IMG/VR virus record: IMGVR_UViG_3300032282_001213
Coordinates: 1-33,357 of that record
DNA: 33,357 nucleotides
Reading direction: 5' to 3' (one strand)
Source of the DNA: a virus
The notes below the pieces were generated by a model, which was not told the DNA's origin, made no database searches, and was given only the letters and a program-made list of their open reading frames with translations. The translations under genes were made by a program, and so were the position numbers. Of the stretch, positions 1-7,404 are shown piece by piece (the first letter of the stretch is position 1; the number at the start of each line of letters is the position of its first letter).

Positions 1-23
1 CCCACCCATACATATACAATAAT

Positions 24-55
24 AAAGAAAAGTCCCCTTGCGAGGACTCTTCTTT
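24..55 (-). terminator. Terminator of the minus-strand gene at 68-481
   Basis: An inverted repeat pairs AGTCC (31-35) with GGACT (44-48), extended outward by AAAGAA (24-29) and TTCTTT (50-55). Read on the minus strand, the hairpin ends in a T-rich run (TTTTCTTTATTATT), the form of a rho-independent terminator, and lies just downstream of the minus-strand stop. The outer arms are A/T on both sides, so it may also stop transcription arriving on the plus strand. Confidence 0.75.
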
Positions 56-67
56 AATTATTGAGTG

Positions 68-481
68 TTAGATTGTTGCGTTAATTAAAGCATTAACTGC
101 ATTTTGGTTCAATCCTGCACTGCTTGCTTTTGCACTAATGTGCTTTTGAACTCCCAATTTGATTTCTGCACCAATTGTTTGTTCTTCAATAGCGCACGCT
201 GTTAGGTCTTCAAGTGTGCTGAAAACTGAAAGCGCTTCGGTTCTCTCAACCTTAACAGCAACTCCATCATCATCAGTGAGAGGATTTCCGTTCTTGTCAA
301 GTTGACCAATTAGCTGTGTTCCAACAACAGCATAGAATGGGAAACTAACTTTGTCTTCAGGACTGTAGCCCAATTCTTTCATCAAGTTTTGATGAACGAA
401 GAAAGTTTGTCCATAAGCGGTCTTTGCGGTGAAATTACCTTTGGCTGACCAAGTGCCACTTTTTACGCGTAACTCTTGCAT
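68..481 (-). CDS. Hypothetical protein, 137 aa
   Basis: This is the only convincing minus-strand gene in the window, read away from the structural block. I do not recognise the family. The protein looks like a compact mixed alpha/beta protein: a charged N-terminus (QELRVKSGTW), a central hydrophobic strand-like stretch (KVSFPFYAVVG, about residues 44-54), and an Ala/Asn-rich helical C-terminus. No signal peptide, membrane segment or Cys motif is visible. The start at 481 follows an A/T-rich leader without a Shine-Dalgarno sequence, as is usual in Bacteroidota. A terminator follows the stop. Its divergent position beside the repeat-rich intergenic region would suit a replication-block or early gene, perhaps a small DNA-binding protein, but that is only inference. 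Confidence 0.75.
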   Translation of the reverse strand: MQELRVKSGTWSAKGNFTAKTAYGQTFFVHQNLMKELGYSPEDKVSFPFYAVVGTQLIGQLDKNGNPLTDDDGVAVKVERTEALSVFSTLEDLTACAIEEQTIGAEIKLGVQKHISAKASSAGLNQNAVNALINATI

Positions 482-593
482 AACTAAAAAATTGAAATGT
501 GATTAATAATGATTGGGGGGTATCCCCAACCTGTCCATCTGCACCCCCGTCCTTTGGATGGAGTGGTCCACTCTCCCTTGCATATAATTGACC

Positions 594-660
594 TGGGGGG
601 TATATAAAATTTTTGGTGGATGGCCTGGGGGTGTTTCACGTGGAACCTGGGTATATATGG
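594..660. repeat. Short G-rich direct repeats around the parS-like site
   Basis: CTGGGGGGTATATA (593-606) and CTGGGTATATATGG (647-660) are related copies either side of the parS-like palindrome. Two closer CCTGGG copies (624-629 and 646-651) flank it directly, starting 22 bases apart, about two helical turns. The first copy contains TGGGGGGTAT, which also occurs exactly at 514-523. Confidence 0.5.
632..647. promoter_or_regulatory. parS-like centromere site
   Basis: The 16-mer TGTTTCACGTGGAACC is an imperfect palindrome. On the minus strand it reads GGTTCCACGTGAAACA, which differs from the canonical bacterial parS TGTTCCACGTGAAACA only at the first base. The 14-base core GTTCCACGTGAAAC is an exact match. 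parS is the loading site of the CTP-dependent clamp ParB. No ParA or ParB gene lies in the window, so a protein acting here would have to be encoded elsewhere on the phage or by the host. The sequence match is direct observation; function is inference. Confidence 0.6.
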
Positions 661-699
661 GGCTGTAAATGAATGGGTTATGAAAGAGGAAGTAAGTCT

Positions 700-734
700 A
701 TAGCTTTACAAAAGGGGTTGAAAAGTAAAGCTAT
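700..734. repeat. Perfect 10-bp inverted repeat, possible operator or origin stem-loop
   Basis: ATAGCTTTAC (700-709) and GTAAAGCTAT (725-734) are perfect inverted copies around a 15-base spacer. A second small inverted repeat, TTCCC (734-738) and GGGAA (746-750), abuts it. No T-run follows in either direction, so it is unlikely to be a terminator. A dyad binding site for a regulator (for example the winged-helix-like protein at 939) or an origin stem-loop are both possible. Confidence 0.5.
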
Positions 735-788
735 TCCCTTACGTGGGGAAAATAAATTTGGAAATGTTAATCTACTAGTTGTAACTTT

Positions 789-809
789 GGGGCGGATGGG
801 TGGGGTAGG
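789..809 (+). other. G-run cluster with quadruplex potential
   Basis: Runs of 4, 2, 3, 4 and 2 guanines lie within 21 bases, with spacers of one or two bases. A two-tier quadruplex is possible, and a three-tier one would need a bulge. Such a cluster stands out against the A/T-rich genome. Confidence 0.35.
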
Positions 810-888
810 AATTATTAGCTTCTTTTATATAGACTATCAATTTTAGACATAATATAGCAATAAGTTGTTAGTAATGTAAATAATTGTG

Positions 889-919
889 TTTGAGATTGTT
901 GTAAACATGCATATCTTTG
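889..919 (+). promoter_or_regulatory. Bacteroidota-type promoter upstream of the 939 gene
   Basis: TTTG at 889-892 and TATCTTTG at 912-919 are separated by 19 bases. They fit the Bacteroidota primary sigma factor consensus (-33 TTTG, -7 TAnnTTTG), the -7 box exactly. The expected start of transcription lies about 10 bases before the ATG at 939, giving a very short leader. Confidence 0.75.
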
Positions 920-938
920 CTATAATTAAATATGATTA

Positions 939-1316
939 ATGGAACCAACTGGTAAGATAATTGTTCAAAGGTTAAAGAGGATAGAATCAGATAGCTTTAT
1001 ACTAGCAGAGAAGTATTACTCTTTGCTATCAGCTATTAACAATCTATCCCTTACACAAAGGGAGATACAGCTTATAGCCTTTACAGCAATTAAGGGTAAT
1101 ATTAGTTATGCTAACATCCGTAAGGAGTTTTGTGAAAAGCATAACACAACAAGTCCTACGATTAATAACATTATTTCCAAGCTTAAGAAGATTGGAATAT
1201 TGGTGAAGGATGGAAGTAAGGTGAAGGTGAATCCTGTGATTGTCCTGGATTTCACAAAGGACATTACATTAGAAATAAAACTAACGCATGGAGAAACCAA
1301 TAAGCCTGTCAGTTAA
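939..1316 (+). CDS. Winged-helix-like DNA-binding protein, 125 aa
   Basis: First gene after the TTTG/TATCTTTG promoter. The middle of the protein (about residues 35-90) reads as a helix-turn-helix or winged-helix fold: SLTQREIQLIAF, then a helix beginning ISYANIRKEF, then a likely recognition helix (TTSPTINNIISKLKKIG), followed by a wing-like strand pair (ILVKDGSKVKVNP). A regulator or a DNA-binding packaging or replication accessory is plausible. The start at 939 is chosen because an ATG at 932 opens only a seven-codon frame. The 3' end overlaps the next gene by 29 bases, implying coupled translation. It could act on the dyad repeats just upstream, but nothing in the sequence proves that. 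Confidence 0.75.
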   Translation: MEPTGKIIVQRLKRIESDSFILAEKYYSLLSAINNLSLTQREIQLIAFTAIKGNISYANIRKEFCEKHNTTSPTINNIISKLKKIGILVKDGSKVKVNPVIVLDFTKDITLEIKLTHGETNKPVS

Positions 1317-1686
1317 GGACTGGTTAATAAGGAGGCTGGCTGTTAAGCTAATGGTGAGTGAAAATGTGTTAGACGCTGTTGTGGCGCACCAATTCCAATC
1401 AGCCAACGAGGCGCTCACGACAAATAAGAGTGTGGAGATCAGTGGGTTTGGGAAGTTCTTTTTCAACCACAAGAAGGTCGCCAAGCGTTTGGTGAAATTG
1501 GAGAGCCAAATAGATATGTTCACAAAGAAGAGTGAGGACATGTCCATTCCAGAGCAGAGACGAGAGGGATATAAGGTGAAGCTTAGAAATGCCCTCGCCA
1601 CAAAGCAGTCGTTAAAACCAAAAATAGATAATGAATATCAGTCAGATTTACGAGGGGTGGAGGAACAAGTTGATTCCACCATCTGA
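1288..1686 (+). CDS. HU/IHF-like protein, 132 aa
   Basis: Residues about 8-60 follow the HU/IHF pattern: two N-terminal helices, then ANEALTTNKSVEISGFGKFF, matching the family's helix followed by the V-x-[IL]-x-G-F-G-x-F strand. HU proteins are dimeric DNA-bending proteins of about 90 residues. Here the usual DNA-embracing arm with its RNP-x-TG tip is not visible. After the GFGKF strand comes a basic stretch (NHKKVAKR) and a helical, charged C-terminal extension of about 65 residues. It is therefore a divergent member whose DNA contact may differ. The start lies inside the preceding gene. The end overlaps the next gene by 56 bases. A second, different IHF-like gene lies at 20763. Confidence 0.75.
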   Translation: MEKPISLSVKDWLIRRLAVKLMVSENVLDAVVAHQFQSANEALTTNKSVEISGFGKFFFNHKKVAKRLVKLESQIDMFTKKSEDMSIPEQRREGYKVKLRNALATKQSLKPKIDNEYQSDLRGVEEQVDSTI

Positions 1687-1927
1687 AATAAAGGACCTCA
1701 TAAATAAAACCAGCGAACAGAGGATTAACATTTGTCTAGAATGTCCCTATCATTCTAAGAACCACAAGTCAGTAAGACCAGACGCTCATTGCACCAATTG
1801 TGGATGCACCCTGTCAGCTAAAACAAAATGTCTTTCTTGCAGCTGTCCCATAGGTAAATGGAAAGAGGTGTTAACAAAAAAGCAAGAAGAAGAAATGATT
1901 GAGAATGGAGAACCAAAACAACAATGA
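1631..1927 (+). CDS. Small zinc-ribbon protein, 98 aa
   Basis: The protein contains an N-terminal helical part (SQIYEGWRNKLIPPSEIKDL) and seven cysteines from about residue 35 on: CLEC, then CTNCGC, then CLSCSC. CxxC pairs spaced this way are typical of a zinc ribbon, and His residues between them (YHSKNH, AHC) could help bind metal. I have a recollection of similar short proteins upstream of terminase in Bacteroidota phages, with function unknown. The start overlaps the HU-like gene by 56 bases. Its last codons overlap the next gene. A nucleic-acid or protein-binding adaptor is the most likely role. Confidence 0.75.
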   Translation: MNISQIYEGWRNKLIPPSEIKDLINKTSEQRINICLECPYHSKNHKSVRPDAHCTNCGCTLSAKTKCLSCSCPIGKWKEVLTKKQEEEMIENGEPKQQ

Positions 1928-2177
1928 GGTAAGACTCAATAAGATTCCGCTTAAATTGTTTATAGACACATTGATGGATGTTTACAATTCAGGAGCAGAC
2001 TTTATTGACCTATTGGGAAAGCCAGACATTGAACAAGATTCAATAGGTGTCATTGTCAGACTGGAATATATGAATTCTGAAGAAACCGAAGAAACTAATG
2101 AGGTTAATGAAGAAGAATTTATAGCTAAGAAATTAGACATCAAATTATCAGACGAAGATCTAAACCAACTATTATAA
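1905..2177 (+). CDS. Hypothetical acidic protein, 90 aa
   Basis: Not recognised. The protein begins with a basic/hydrophobic helical segment (KIPLKLFIDTLMDVYNS), a short LLGKPDIEQDSIGVIVRL strand region, and ends in a long Glu-rich tail (about residues 52-90). The open frame can be extended to a TTG at 1899, but the ATG at 1905 (MENQNNNEVR) is the better start. Either start overlaps the zinc-ribbon gene, so the two are likely translationally coupled. Small acidic proteins in early blocks of phages often bind host proteins or mimic DNA; here that is only a possibility. Confidence 0.65.
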   Translation: MENQNNNEVRLNKIPLKLFIDTLMDVYNSGADFIDLLGKPDIEQDSIGVIVRLEYMNSEETEETNEVNEEEFIAKKLDIKLSDEDLNQLL

Positions 2178-2182
2178 AACCT

Positions 2183-2470
2183 ATGAGTAGGAAACCTAAT
2201 TATTTTAACCAGGTTATCAGTCTACTCAGTGAGCTACACAAGTCCTATCCCAACTACAATATTGGAAGACATTTAGCCACTGCTTTAGATGGATATGGAG
2301 ATGTGTGGGGAGTGACAGACAAAGAGTTGTCCTTTGCTTTACAAAAGTATAAGGTGCAGCTTGAAATGGATGTGCCACATACAGATGAGGATGAGCTAGA
2401 TGATATCATCAAGCAGGGCATGGACTTGGATAACATTTTAAAAGAAGAAGATAATGGCGAAGAGTACTAA
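2183..2470 (+). CDS. Hypothetical protein, 95 aa
   Basis: Not recognised. The N-terminal half (residues about 5-60) is helical and contains HKSYPNYNIGRHLATAL and KELSFALQKYKVQLE. The C-terminal third is strongly acidic (DEDELDDIIKQGMDLD). It starts five bases after the previous stop and overlaps the next gene by 17 bases, so it is part of the same operon leading into terminase. The sequence is soluble, without membrane segments or Cys motifs. Confidence 0.7.
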   Translation: MSRKPNYFNQVISLLSELHKSYPNYNIGRHLATALDGYGDVWGVTDKELSFALQKYKVQLEMDVPHTDEDELDDIIKQGMDLDNILKEEDNGEEY

Positions 2471-2786
2471 AACTACATATGTAAATGCTGAGCTTGATTG
2501 GGCTGAAGAACAACTCACTAGTTGGAAAGCTTATGTGGATGCCAATCCTCTTCATGAACTAAAAGACAGAATTGAATGGAAACCAACAGCTAAAGGAGGC
2601 ATGTTACCTATGGTGATTGCATCTATTGAAGCTCAGGGTAAGTTCATTCAGGAAACAATGAAGAACTATCTAGCTCTTTTAGAAGTGGTTGATAAACTAC
2701 GTAAGATTGAAGAAGCTAAGGTGGAAGTGAGAGGTAAAGGAGAGATGTCAAGTATGGCTGAAGATTGGCTTAAGAGCAGACGATAA
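2454..2786 (+). CDS. Candidate small terminase subunit or packaging accessory, 110 aa
   Basis: This gene ends two bases before the large terminase gene, the place where a small terminase subunit is usually found. The protein is predominantly helical (EEQLTSWKAYVD near 17-28; MVIASIEAQGKFIQETMKNYLALLEVVDKL near 53-82), which could form the oligomerisation helices of a small terminase ring. No helix-turn-helix is obvious at the N-terminus, so DNA recognition is not shown. It overlaps the 95-residue gene by 17 bases. The packaging assignment rests on position and helix content only. Confidence 0.55.
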   Translation: MAKSTKTTYVNAELDWAEEQLTSWKAYVDANPLHELKDRIEWKPTAKGGMLPMVIASIEAQGKFIQETMKNYLALLEVVDKLRKIEEAKVEVRGKGEMSSMAEDWLKSRR

Positions 2787-2788
2787 TA

Positions 2789-4813
2789 ATGGAACTACAA
2801 AGTATAGATTACAAAGATTGGTTCATAAACCAAAAACGTATACCTGATAAAGAGAGTGAGGAGTATAGAGCTTTCTTCGACTTTCATAAACAGCTATGTT
2901 TGGATGGTGCTATGATGAATGGGGTTTATATCAACCCCTTTTTGTATTGGCATCTAAACATCTGGCATACAGAAGTGGATGTTATAGATGATAGAGGACG
3001 TATCTCTCAGCAATATGCCAATCCCTATTTGCGTGATAATGAGTGGGTAGTGACGAATGAAATAGATAGAGCTCATATGGAGAAGCGTGGACTGGTTATC
3101 CTTGGAATCAGACGTTTTGCAAAGTCTGTTTTGGAGGCTAGTTATATTGCATGGGGAGCAACATTTGATGAGAACTCACAGAACATTATTGCTGGTTTGA
3201 ATGCTCCAGATATTAAGCTTATTACAGATAAGATTGATAAGGGGTTAAACTTCTTACCAGAAGCTTGGAGATGGCAAAGAATTGAAGACAACTGGAAGAA
3301 CCAAGTGACATTAGGAATTAAAACAAAAGGAGGAGAACGTATTCCATTCTCCCAGATCCTTGTCCGTAACTTGGATGAAGGTAATAATGAGGAAGCTATT
3401 GCTGGTACCAAACCACGTAAACTCATCATTGATGAGATTGGTAAGGGTAATTTCTTAAGAGGATTTCAAGCAGCTGTTCCTGGTTTCACTACACCATTTG
3501 GATGGGGATGTTCTCCTATCCTTACAGGTACAGGTGGTGATATGAAGAAGTTCATGGATGCTAAGAGCTTGATGTTTGATGTAGACAACTTTAACTTCCT
3601 AACATATAATAATGAGAAAGATGAGAAACGTGTTCATGGCCTTTTTATTTCGTATAAATATCGAATGGAGGCTAAGAAAGAAAGCACACTTGGTGAATTC
3701 TTAGAACAACCAGAAGGAAGTGATTTGTATAATGTAAAGATGCTAGTGAGTGATGATGAGAAAGCTAAGCAGATTACAGAAATAAACTTAGAAAGACTTA
3801 AGAAAGCAGGCGATAGAATTGCTTATTTAAAAGAGAAGATGTACTATCCATTAGAAGTGGATGACATCTTTTTGAACGAGGATACAAACATCTTCGATAT
3901 TGAAAGTGCTAAGCGTCAGAAAATCAGACTGCTTAATCAGGAAAGAACAGGTACACCTGTTATATTATTCCATGATGGAGAGAAGATTAGTCATGAGTTT
4001 ACAGACAAACAGCCCATTACAAACTTCCCTCTTAAAAATAGTGATTTAAAAGATGCTCCTATTGTAATATATGAATTCCCTATTGAGAACCCTCCTTATG
4101 GATTGTATGTTGCAGGAGTTGACCCTTATAGACAAGGACAATCTGCATATTCTACATCTCTAGGATCTGTATACATTTATAAACGTATGCACGATATTAC
4201 AGGTGAGAAGTATCAAGATATGTTCGTAGCTTCGTATTGTGCAAGACCTGATAAGAAGGAAACTTGGGAAGAACAGGCTAGACTACTTATTAAGTATTAC
4301 AATGCAAGAGCTCTTTGTGAAAATGATGAGATAAGCTTCATTGAATACATGAAGGCTAAAGGGGATGCACACTATTTAGAAAAGCAACCTGATTGGTTGA
4401 AAGAAGTGGTACCAGGATCTACAGTGAAACGTGATTATGGTGTTCACCGTTCTTCTCAAAAGATCATTGACTATCTACATAACTGTTTGAAGAAGTATAT
4501 GGAAGAAGTGGTATACAAAGAAAAGGATGATGATGGGAATGTTACAAAAGAGGTGTTAGGGATAAGTAAAATATTTGATCCTGTACTTCTTGAAGAAATC
4601 ATCCAGTATAATGATCAGGGTAACTTTGACCGTATTGTTGCAGCTGAGCTTGCTATTGCACAAGCTATGAAGATGGACCCTATCCTTGGAAAGGTGGGAT
4701 CATCAGGTGATGATAGAATTAAAGCTCTATTTAAACCAAACAAAAAGAATCAATTGTTCTCTGAATCAAGAGGATTATTTAATACAAGGAAAAGAAATAA
4801 ATTATTTTCATAA
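2789..4813 (+). CDS. terL: Terminase large subunit
   Basis: The packaging motor ATPase and nuclease, 674 aa, a normal length for crAss-like phages. The ATPase domain shows a Walker A variant GIRRFAKS at residues 106-113, Walker B LIIDE at 212-216 and the coupling motif TGTGGD at 246-251. The C-terminal RNase H-like nuclease shows GVDPY with catalytic Asp at about 445 and a second acidic site, CENDE, at 510-514. In Walker A the residue before Lys is Ala, where Gly is usual. It would bind the portal encoded immediately downstream and translocate DNA into the prohead. The stop overlaps the portal start by one base (TAATG), implying coupled translation. Confidence 0.93.
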   Translation: MELQSIDYKDWFINQKRIPDKESEEYRAFFDFHKQLCLDGAMMNGVYINPFLYWHLNIWHTEVDVIDDRGRISQQYANPYLRDNEWVVTNEIDRAHMEKRGLVILGIRRFAKSVLEASYIAWGATFDENSQNIIAGLNAPDIKLITDKIDKGLNFLPEAWRWQRIEDNWKNQVTLGIKTKGGERIPFSQILVRNLDEGNNEEAIAGTKPRKLIIDEIGKGNFLRGFQAAVPGFTTPFGWGCSPILTGTGGDMKKFMDAKSLMFDVDNFNFLTYNNEKDEKRVHGLFISYKYRMEAKKESTLGEFLEQPEGSDLYNVKMLVSDDEKAKQITEINLERLKKAGDRIAYLKEKMYYPLEVDDIFLNEDTNIFDIESAKRQKIRLLNQERTGTPVILFHDGEKISHEFTDKQPITNFPLKNSDLKDAPIVIYEFPIENPPYGLYVAGVDPYRQGQSAYSTSLGSVYIYKRMHDITGEKYQDMFVASYCARPDKKETWEEQARLLIKYYNARALCENDEISFIEYMKAKGDAHYLEKQPDWLKEVVPGSTVKRDYGVHRSSQKIIDYLHNCLKKYMEEVVYKEKDDDGNVTKEVLGISKIFDPVLLEEIIQYNDQGNFDRIVAAELAIAQAMKMDPILGKVGSSGDDRIKALFKPNKKNQLFSESRGLFNTRKRNKLFS

Positions 4814-7404
4814 TGGCTATAATTAGGTATACCAAAGATGCTACAATACGCTATGCGTATTTGAATATATTCCCTGATCAGTTTAAAACTGACAAAGAGA
4901 AGCAGGATGAAAGCTGGATTAAAAACACAATGGACTACTTTGCAAACAAAGCTTATGCTGAGTATGTAAAGAATAGAGATACATTTGTTAAGAACTATGA
5001 CTTGATAAAGGGTATTCTTCGTATGGAAGACTTCTATCAAGAACCACAAGTTAAATCTTTCACAGATATGCTAACAGCTGATCTTCAGCTTCCTGCATAT
5101 GTGAAGATGTATTCCATCATGACCACTCCTGTAAATGAGTTGGTTGGTGAGATAAGCAAGCGTCCTGATACATATAGAGTGAAGGCATTTGATGATGACA
5201 GCAAGTCTGAGGAACTAGAGTTTAAAACACAAATCCTTCAGGACTTTGTAGTGGGTAAAGCTAAACAAAAGATTGTTGAGCAAGCTGCATTTGCAGGTGA
5301 AGAACTTTCTGATGAGGATGTTCAGAAAATGACAATGGAGCAAGTACAAGATCAGATTGATAATTACACATCTGTAGCTGAGAAGTGGGCTAACCACGTA
5401 CTCACTTGTCAGAAAGCTGAGTTCAACTTGAAAGAAAAATCAGAAGACGCTTTCAGAGATATGCTCATCTCTGCTAGAGAATTCTATCACATCTATGAAG
5501 ACAATTCTAAACTTGGGTTCAACATCGAAGTGGCTAACCCAAAGAACACTTGGTTTCTTACAACTCCTGATCGTAAGTGGATCTCTGATCCTACAGGTAG
5601 AGCTCAGGGGGCTTATGCCGCTGGTACAGTGCAAGTTATGGAGCTTTCAGAAATCATCGAAAGCATTCCTGATCTTACAAAAGAAGAGATTGATCACTTG
5701 CGTTCATCTCTTCAAGACTATGGATTGATTAATGTACGTGAGTCAAATCTTGGTAACCCTAATGTTGCTCCTGGTATTGACTCAGTTACATATGATACAT
5801 ATGATCCTTTAGTGTTACAAACTAGAATGATCATTGAGTCTGAAATCAAACAGAACAATGATGGTCTTCAAGACTTCCTAGGACTTACATCAAACGTATC
5901 CTCTTTTGGATATAAATATGTTGTGGTGAGAGCCTATTGGATTTCTAAAAAGAAGATAGGAAAGCTTATCTACTTGGATGAAATGGGTAACGAACAGTCT
6001 GTTCTTGTAGATGAAACTTACAAGAGTGGAACTATTCCTACACAACAATCTATTGAATGGGGATGGATTAATGAATGGTATCAGGGTATTAAGATTGGTC
6101 CAGACATCTATCATATCAAACCATTCAAGCTTCTTAACTATTGTCCTATCATTGGTACAACATTTGAGGTGAAGAACACTGAGGCTAAGAGTCTTGTAGA
6201 CTTGATGAAGCCTTTCCAGGTGATATATAATGTATGTATGAATCAGCTTTACAAACTTCTTGAGAAAGAGGTGGGTAAGGTTTATTTGACATCCATCCGT
6301 CATATTCCTGTTCCTAAAGATGGTGATGCACAAGATGCATTAGATATCTGGGAAATGGAAGCACGTAATAGAGGTGTAGTGTTCATTGATGACTCTCCTG
6401 AGAATCTAAAGAGCCCATCTAGCTTCAATCAATTCAGAGATATTGATCTTACACGTACACAAGAGATTCAATCTCGTTATACACTAGCTCAACAAATCAA
6501 GAATGAATGTTGGGAACTTGTAGGTATGAGTAGACAAAGACTTGGATCTGTATCAGCTAGTGAATCTGCTACAGGTACAAATGCAGCTATTCAACAATCC
6601 TATTCTCAGACAGAACCTCTTTTTGTAGCTCATGAATATGTGATGGGTCAATTGTACCAAGCTATTATTGATGCAGCTCTATATGTAGAAAGCAAGAAGC
6701 CTCAGTCTACACTTTCTTATATCACTAATGAAGGAGAATCAGCATTTGTTCAGGTAAATGGATCTGATTTGAGATTCCGTGATTTGAAGGTGTTCTTGAC
6801 TAACAGACCTGAAGATAACCAAATGTTCCAGGAGATCAGAGGACTTTCTCAAGCTGTTATTCAAAATGGTGGTAGCTTGTATGACATCATTGAGCTTTAC
6901 AGCACTAAGTCTATCAGACAAATGAAGAAGGTATTTAAGGACCTTAAGGATAGACAAGAGCAAATGCAAGATCAACAAATGCAATTGCAACAGCAACAAC
7001 AACAAGCTCAGCAAGAACAAGCTCAGGCTCAGCTTCAACAACAAGCTGCTATGGCTGAACAAAAGATGGCTCACGATGATTACCAAAGAGAGCTTGATAG
7101 AATCAATAAGAAAGAGATTGCTATCATTTCAGCTACAGGATATGGTAATGTAGCAGCTGAGGATGTTAATGCAAATGCTGTTCCTGATGTACTAGAGATG
7201 AGTAGACTAGAAGGAGAACAAACAAAAGCATCTAGAGAATTCCAGATGAAGATGCAAGAACTCCAGTCAAAGAATAAACAGGCTGCTGAAAAGATAGCTC
7301 TTGAAAGAGAGAAGCTTCAGGTGGCTAGAGAAAACCAGGCTAATGACCTAGCTGTGGCTAAAGAGAATGCTAAAGGAAGAACAACCAAAAAACCTAAAAA
7401 ATAA
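4813..7404 (+). CDS. Portal protein, 863 aa
   Basis: It directly follows terminase and has the size and composition of crAss-like portals. It would form the dodecameric ring at one capsid vertex through which DNA enters and leaves. The N-terminal 700 residues are the portal core. From about residue 714 the protein becomes Gln-rich (an eight-Gln-scale run within a QMQLQQ-type stretch) and then a long charged coiled coil to the end (MKMQELQSKNKQAAEKIA), closing with a basic tail. The Gln-rich coiled coil may correspond to the barrel or crown part inside the head. Its stop overlaps the start of the SPFH gene (TAATG). Identification rests on position, length and remembered similarity, not on a catalytic motif. 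Confidence 0.85.
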   Translation: MAIIRYTKDATIRYAYLNIFPDQFKTDKEKQDESWIKNTMDYFANKAYAEYVKNRDTFVKNYDLIKGILRMEDFYQEPQVKSFTDMLTADLQLPAYVKMYSIMTTPVNELVGEISKRPDTYRVKAFDDDSKSEELEFKTQILQDFVVGKAKQKIVEQAAFAGEELSDEDVQKMTMEQVQDQIDNYTSVAEKWANHVLTCQKAEFNLKEKSEDAFRDMLISAREFYHIYEDNSKLGFNIEVANPKNTWFLTTPDRKWISDPTGRAQGAYAAGTVQVMELSEIIESIPDLTKEEIDHLRSSLQDYGLINVRESNLGNPNVAPGIDSVTYDTYDPLVLQTRMIIESEIKQNNDGLQDFLGLTSNVSSFGYKYVVVRAYWISKKKIGKLIYLDEMGNEQSVLVDETYKSGTIPTQQSIEWGWINEWYQGIKIGPDIYHIKPFKLLNYCPIIGTTFEVKNTEAKSLVDLMKPFQVIYNVCMNQLYKLLEKEVGKVYLTSIRHIPVPKDGDAQDALDIWEMEARNRGVVFIDDSPENLKSPSSFNQFRDIDLTRTQEIQSRYTLAQQIKNECWELVGMSRQRLGSVSASESATGTNAAIQQSYSQTEPLFVAHEYVMGQLYQAIIDAALYVESKKPQSTLSYITNEGESAFVQVNGSDLRFRDLKVFLTNRPEDNQMFQEIRGLSQAVIQNGGSLYDIIELYSTKSIRQMKKVFKDLKDRQEQMQDQQMQLQQQQQQAQQEQAQAQLQQQAAMAEQKMAHDDYQRELDRINKKEIAIISATGYGNVAAEDVNANAVPDVLEMSRLEGEQTKASREFQMKMQELQSKNKQAAEKIALEREKLQVARENQANDLAVAKENAKGRTTKKPKK

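Larger units (their letters stand above)
484..888. other. G-rich intergenic region, candidate replication or partition locus
   Basis: About 405 bases without a gene separate the divergent minus-strand gene and plus-strand operon. The plus strand is unusually G-rich for this A/T-rich phage. It holds the exact repeat TGGGGGGTAT at 514-523 and 594-603, related CCTGGG copies at 592, 624 and 646, GGATGG copies at 556, 618 and 794, hairpin TTGGGG/CCCCAA (513-518, 524-529), palindrome GAGTGG-T-CCACTC (561-573), a parS-like site (632-647), a 10-bp inverted repeat (700-734) and a G-run cluster (789-809). The density of repeats in a divergent spacer is typical of origins, centromeres or multi-operator control regions. 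Which one is unknown. Confidence 0.5.

Noticed and set aside
700-750. Terminator at the 10-bp inverted repeat
   Set aside because: No T-run follows on either strand and no gene ends upstream of it.
1899-1904. TTG start for the acidic 90-residue protein
   Set aside because: An in-frame ATG lies six bases downstream (1905).
2471-2481. AACTACATATG inside the 110-residue gene, like the starts at 8056 and 11136
   Set aside because: That ATG is followed at once by TAA, so it starts nothing.
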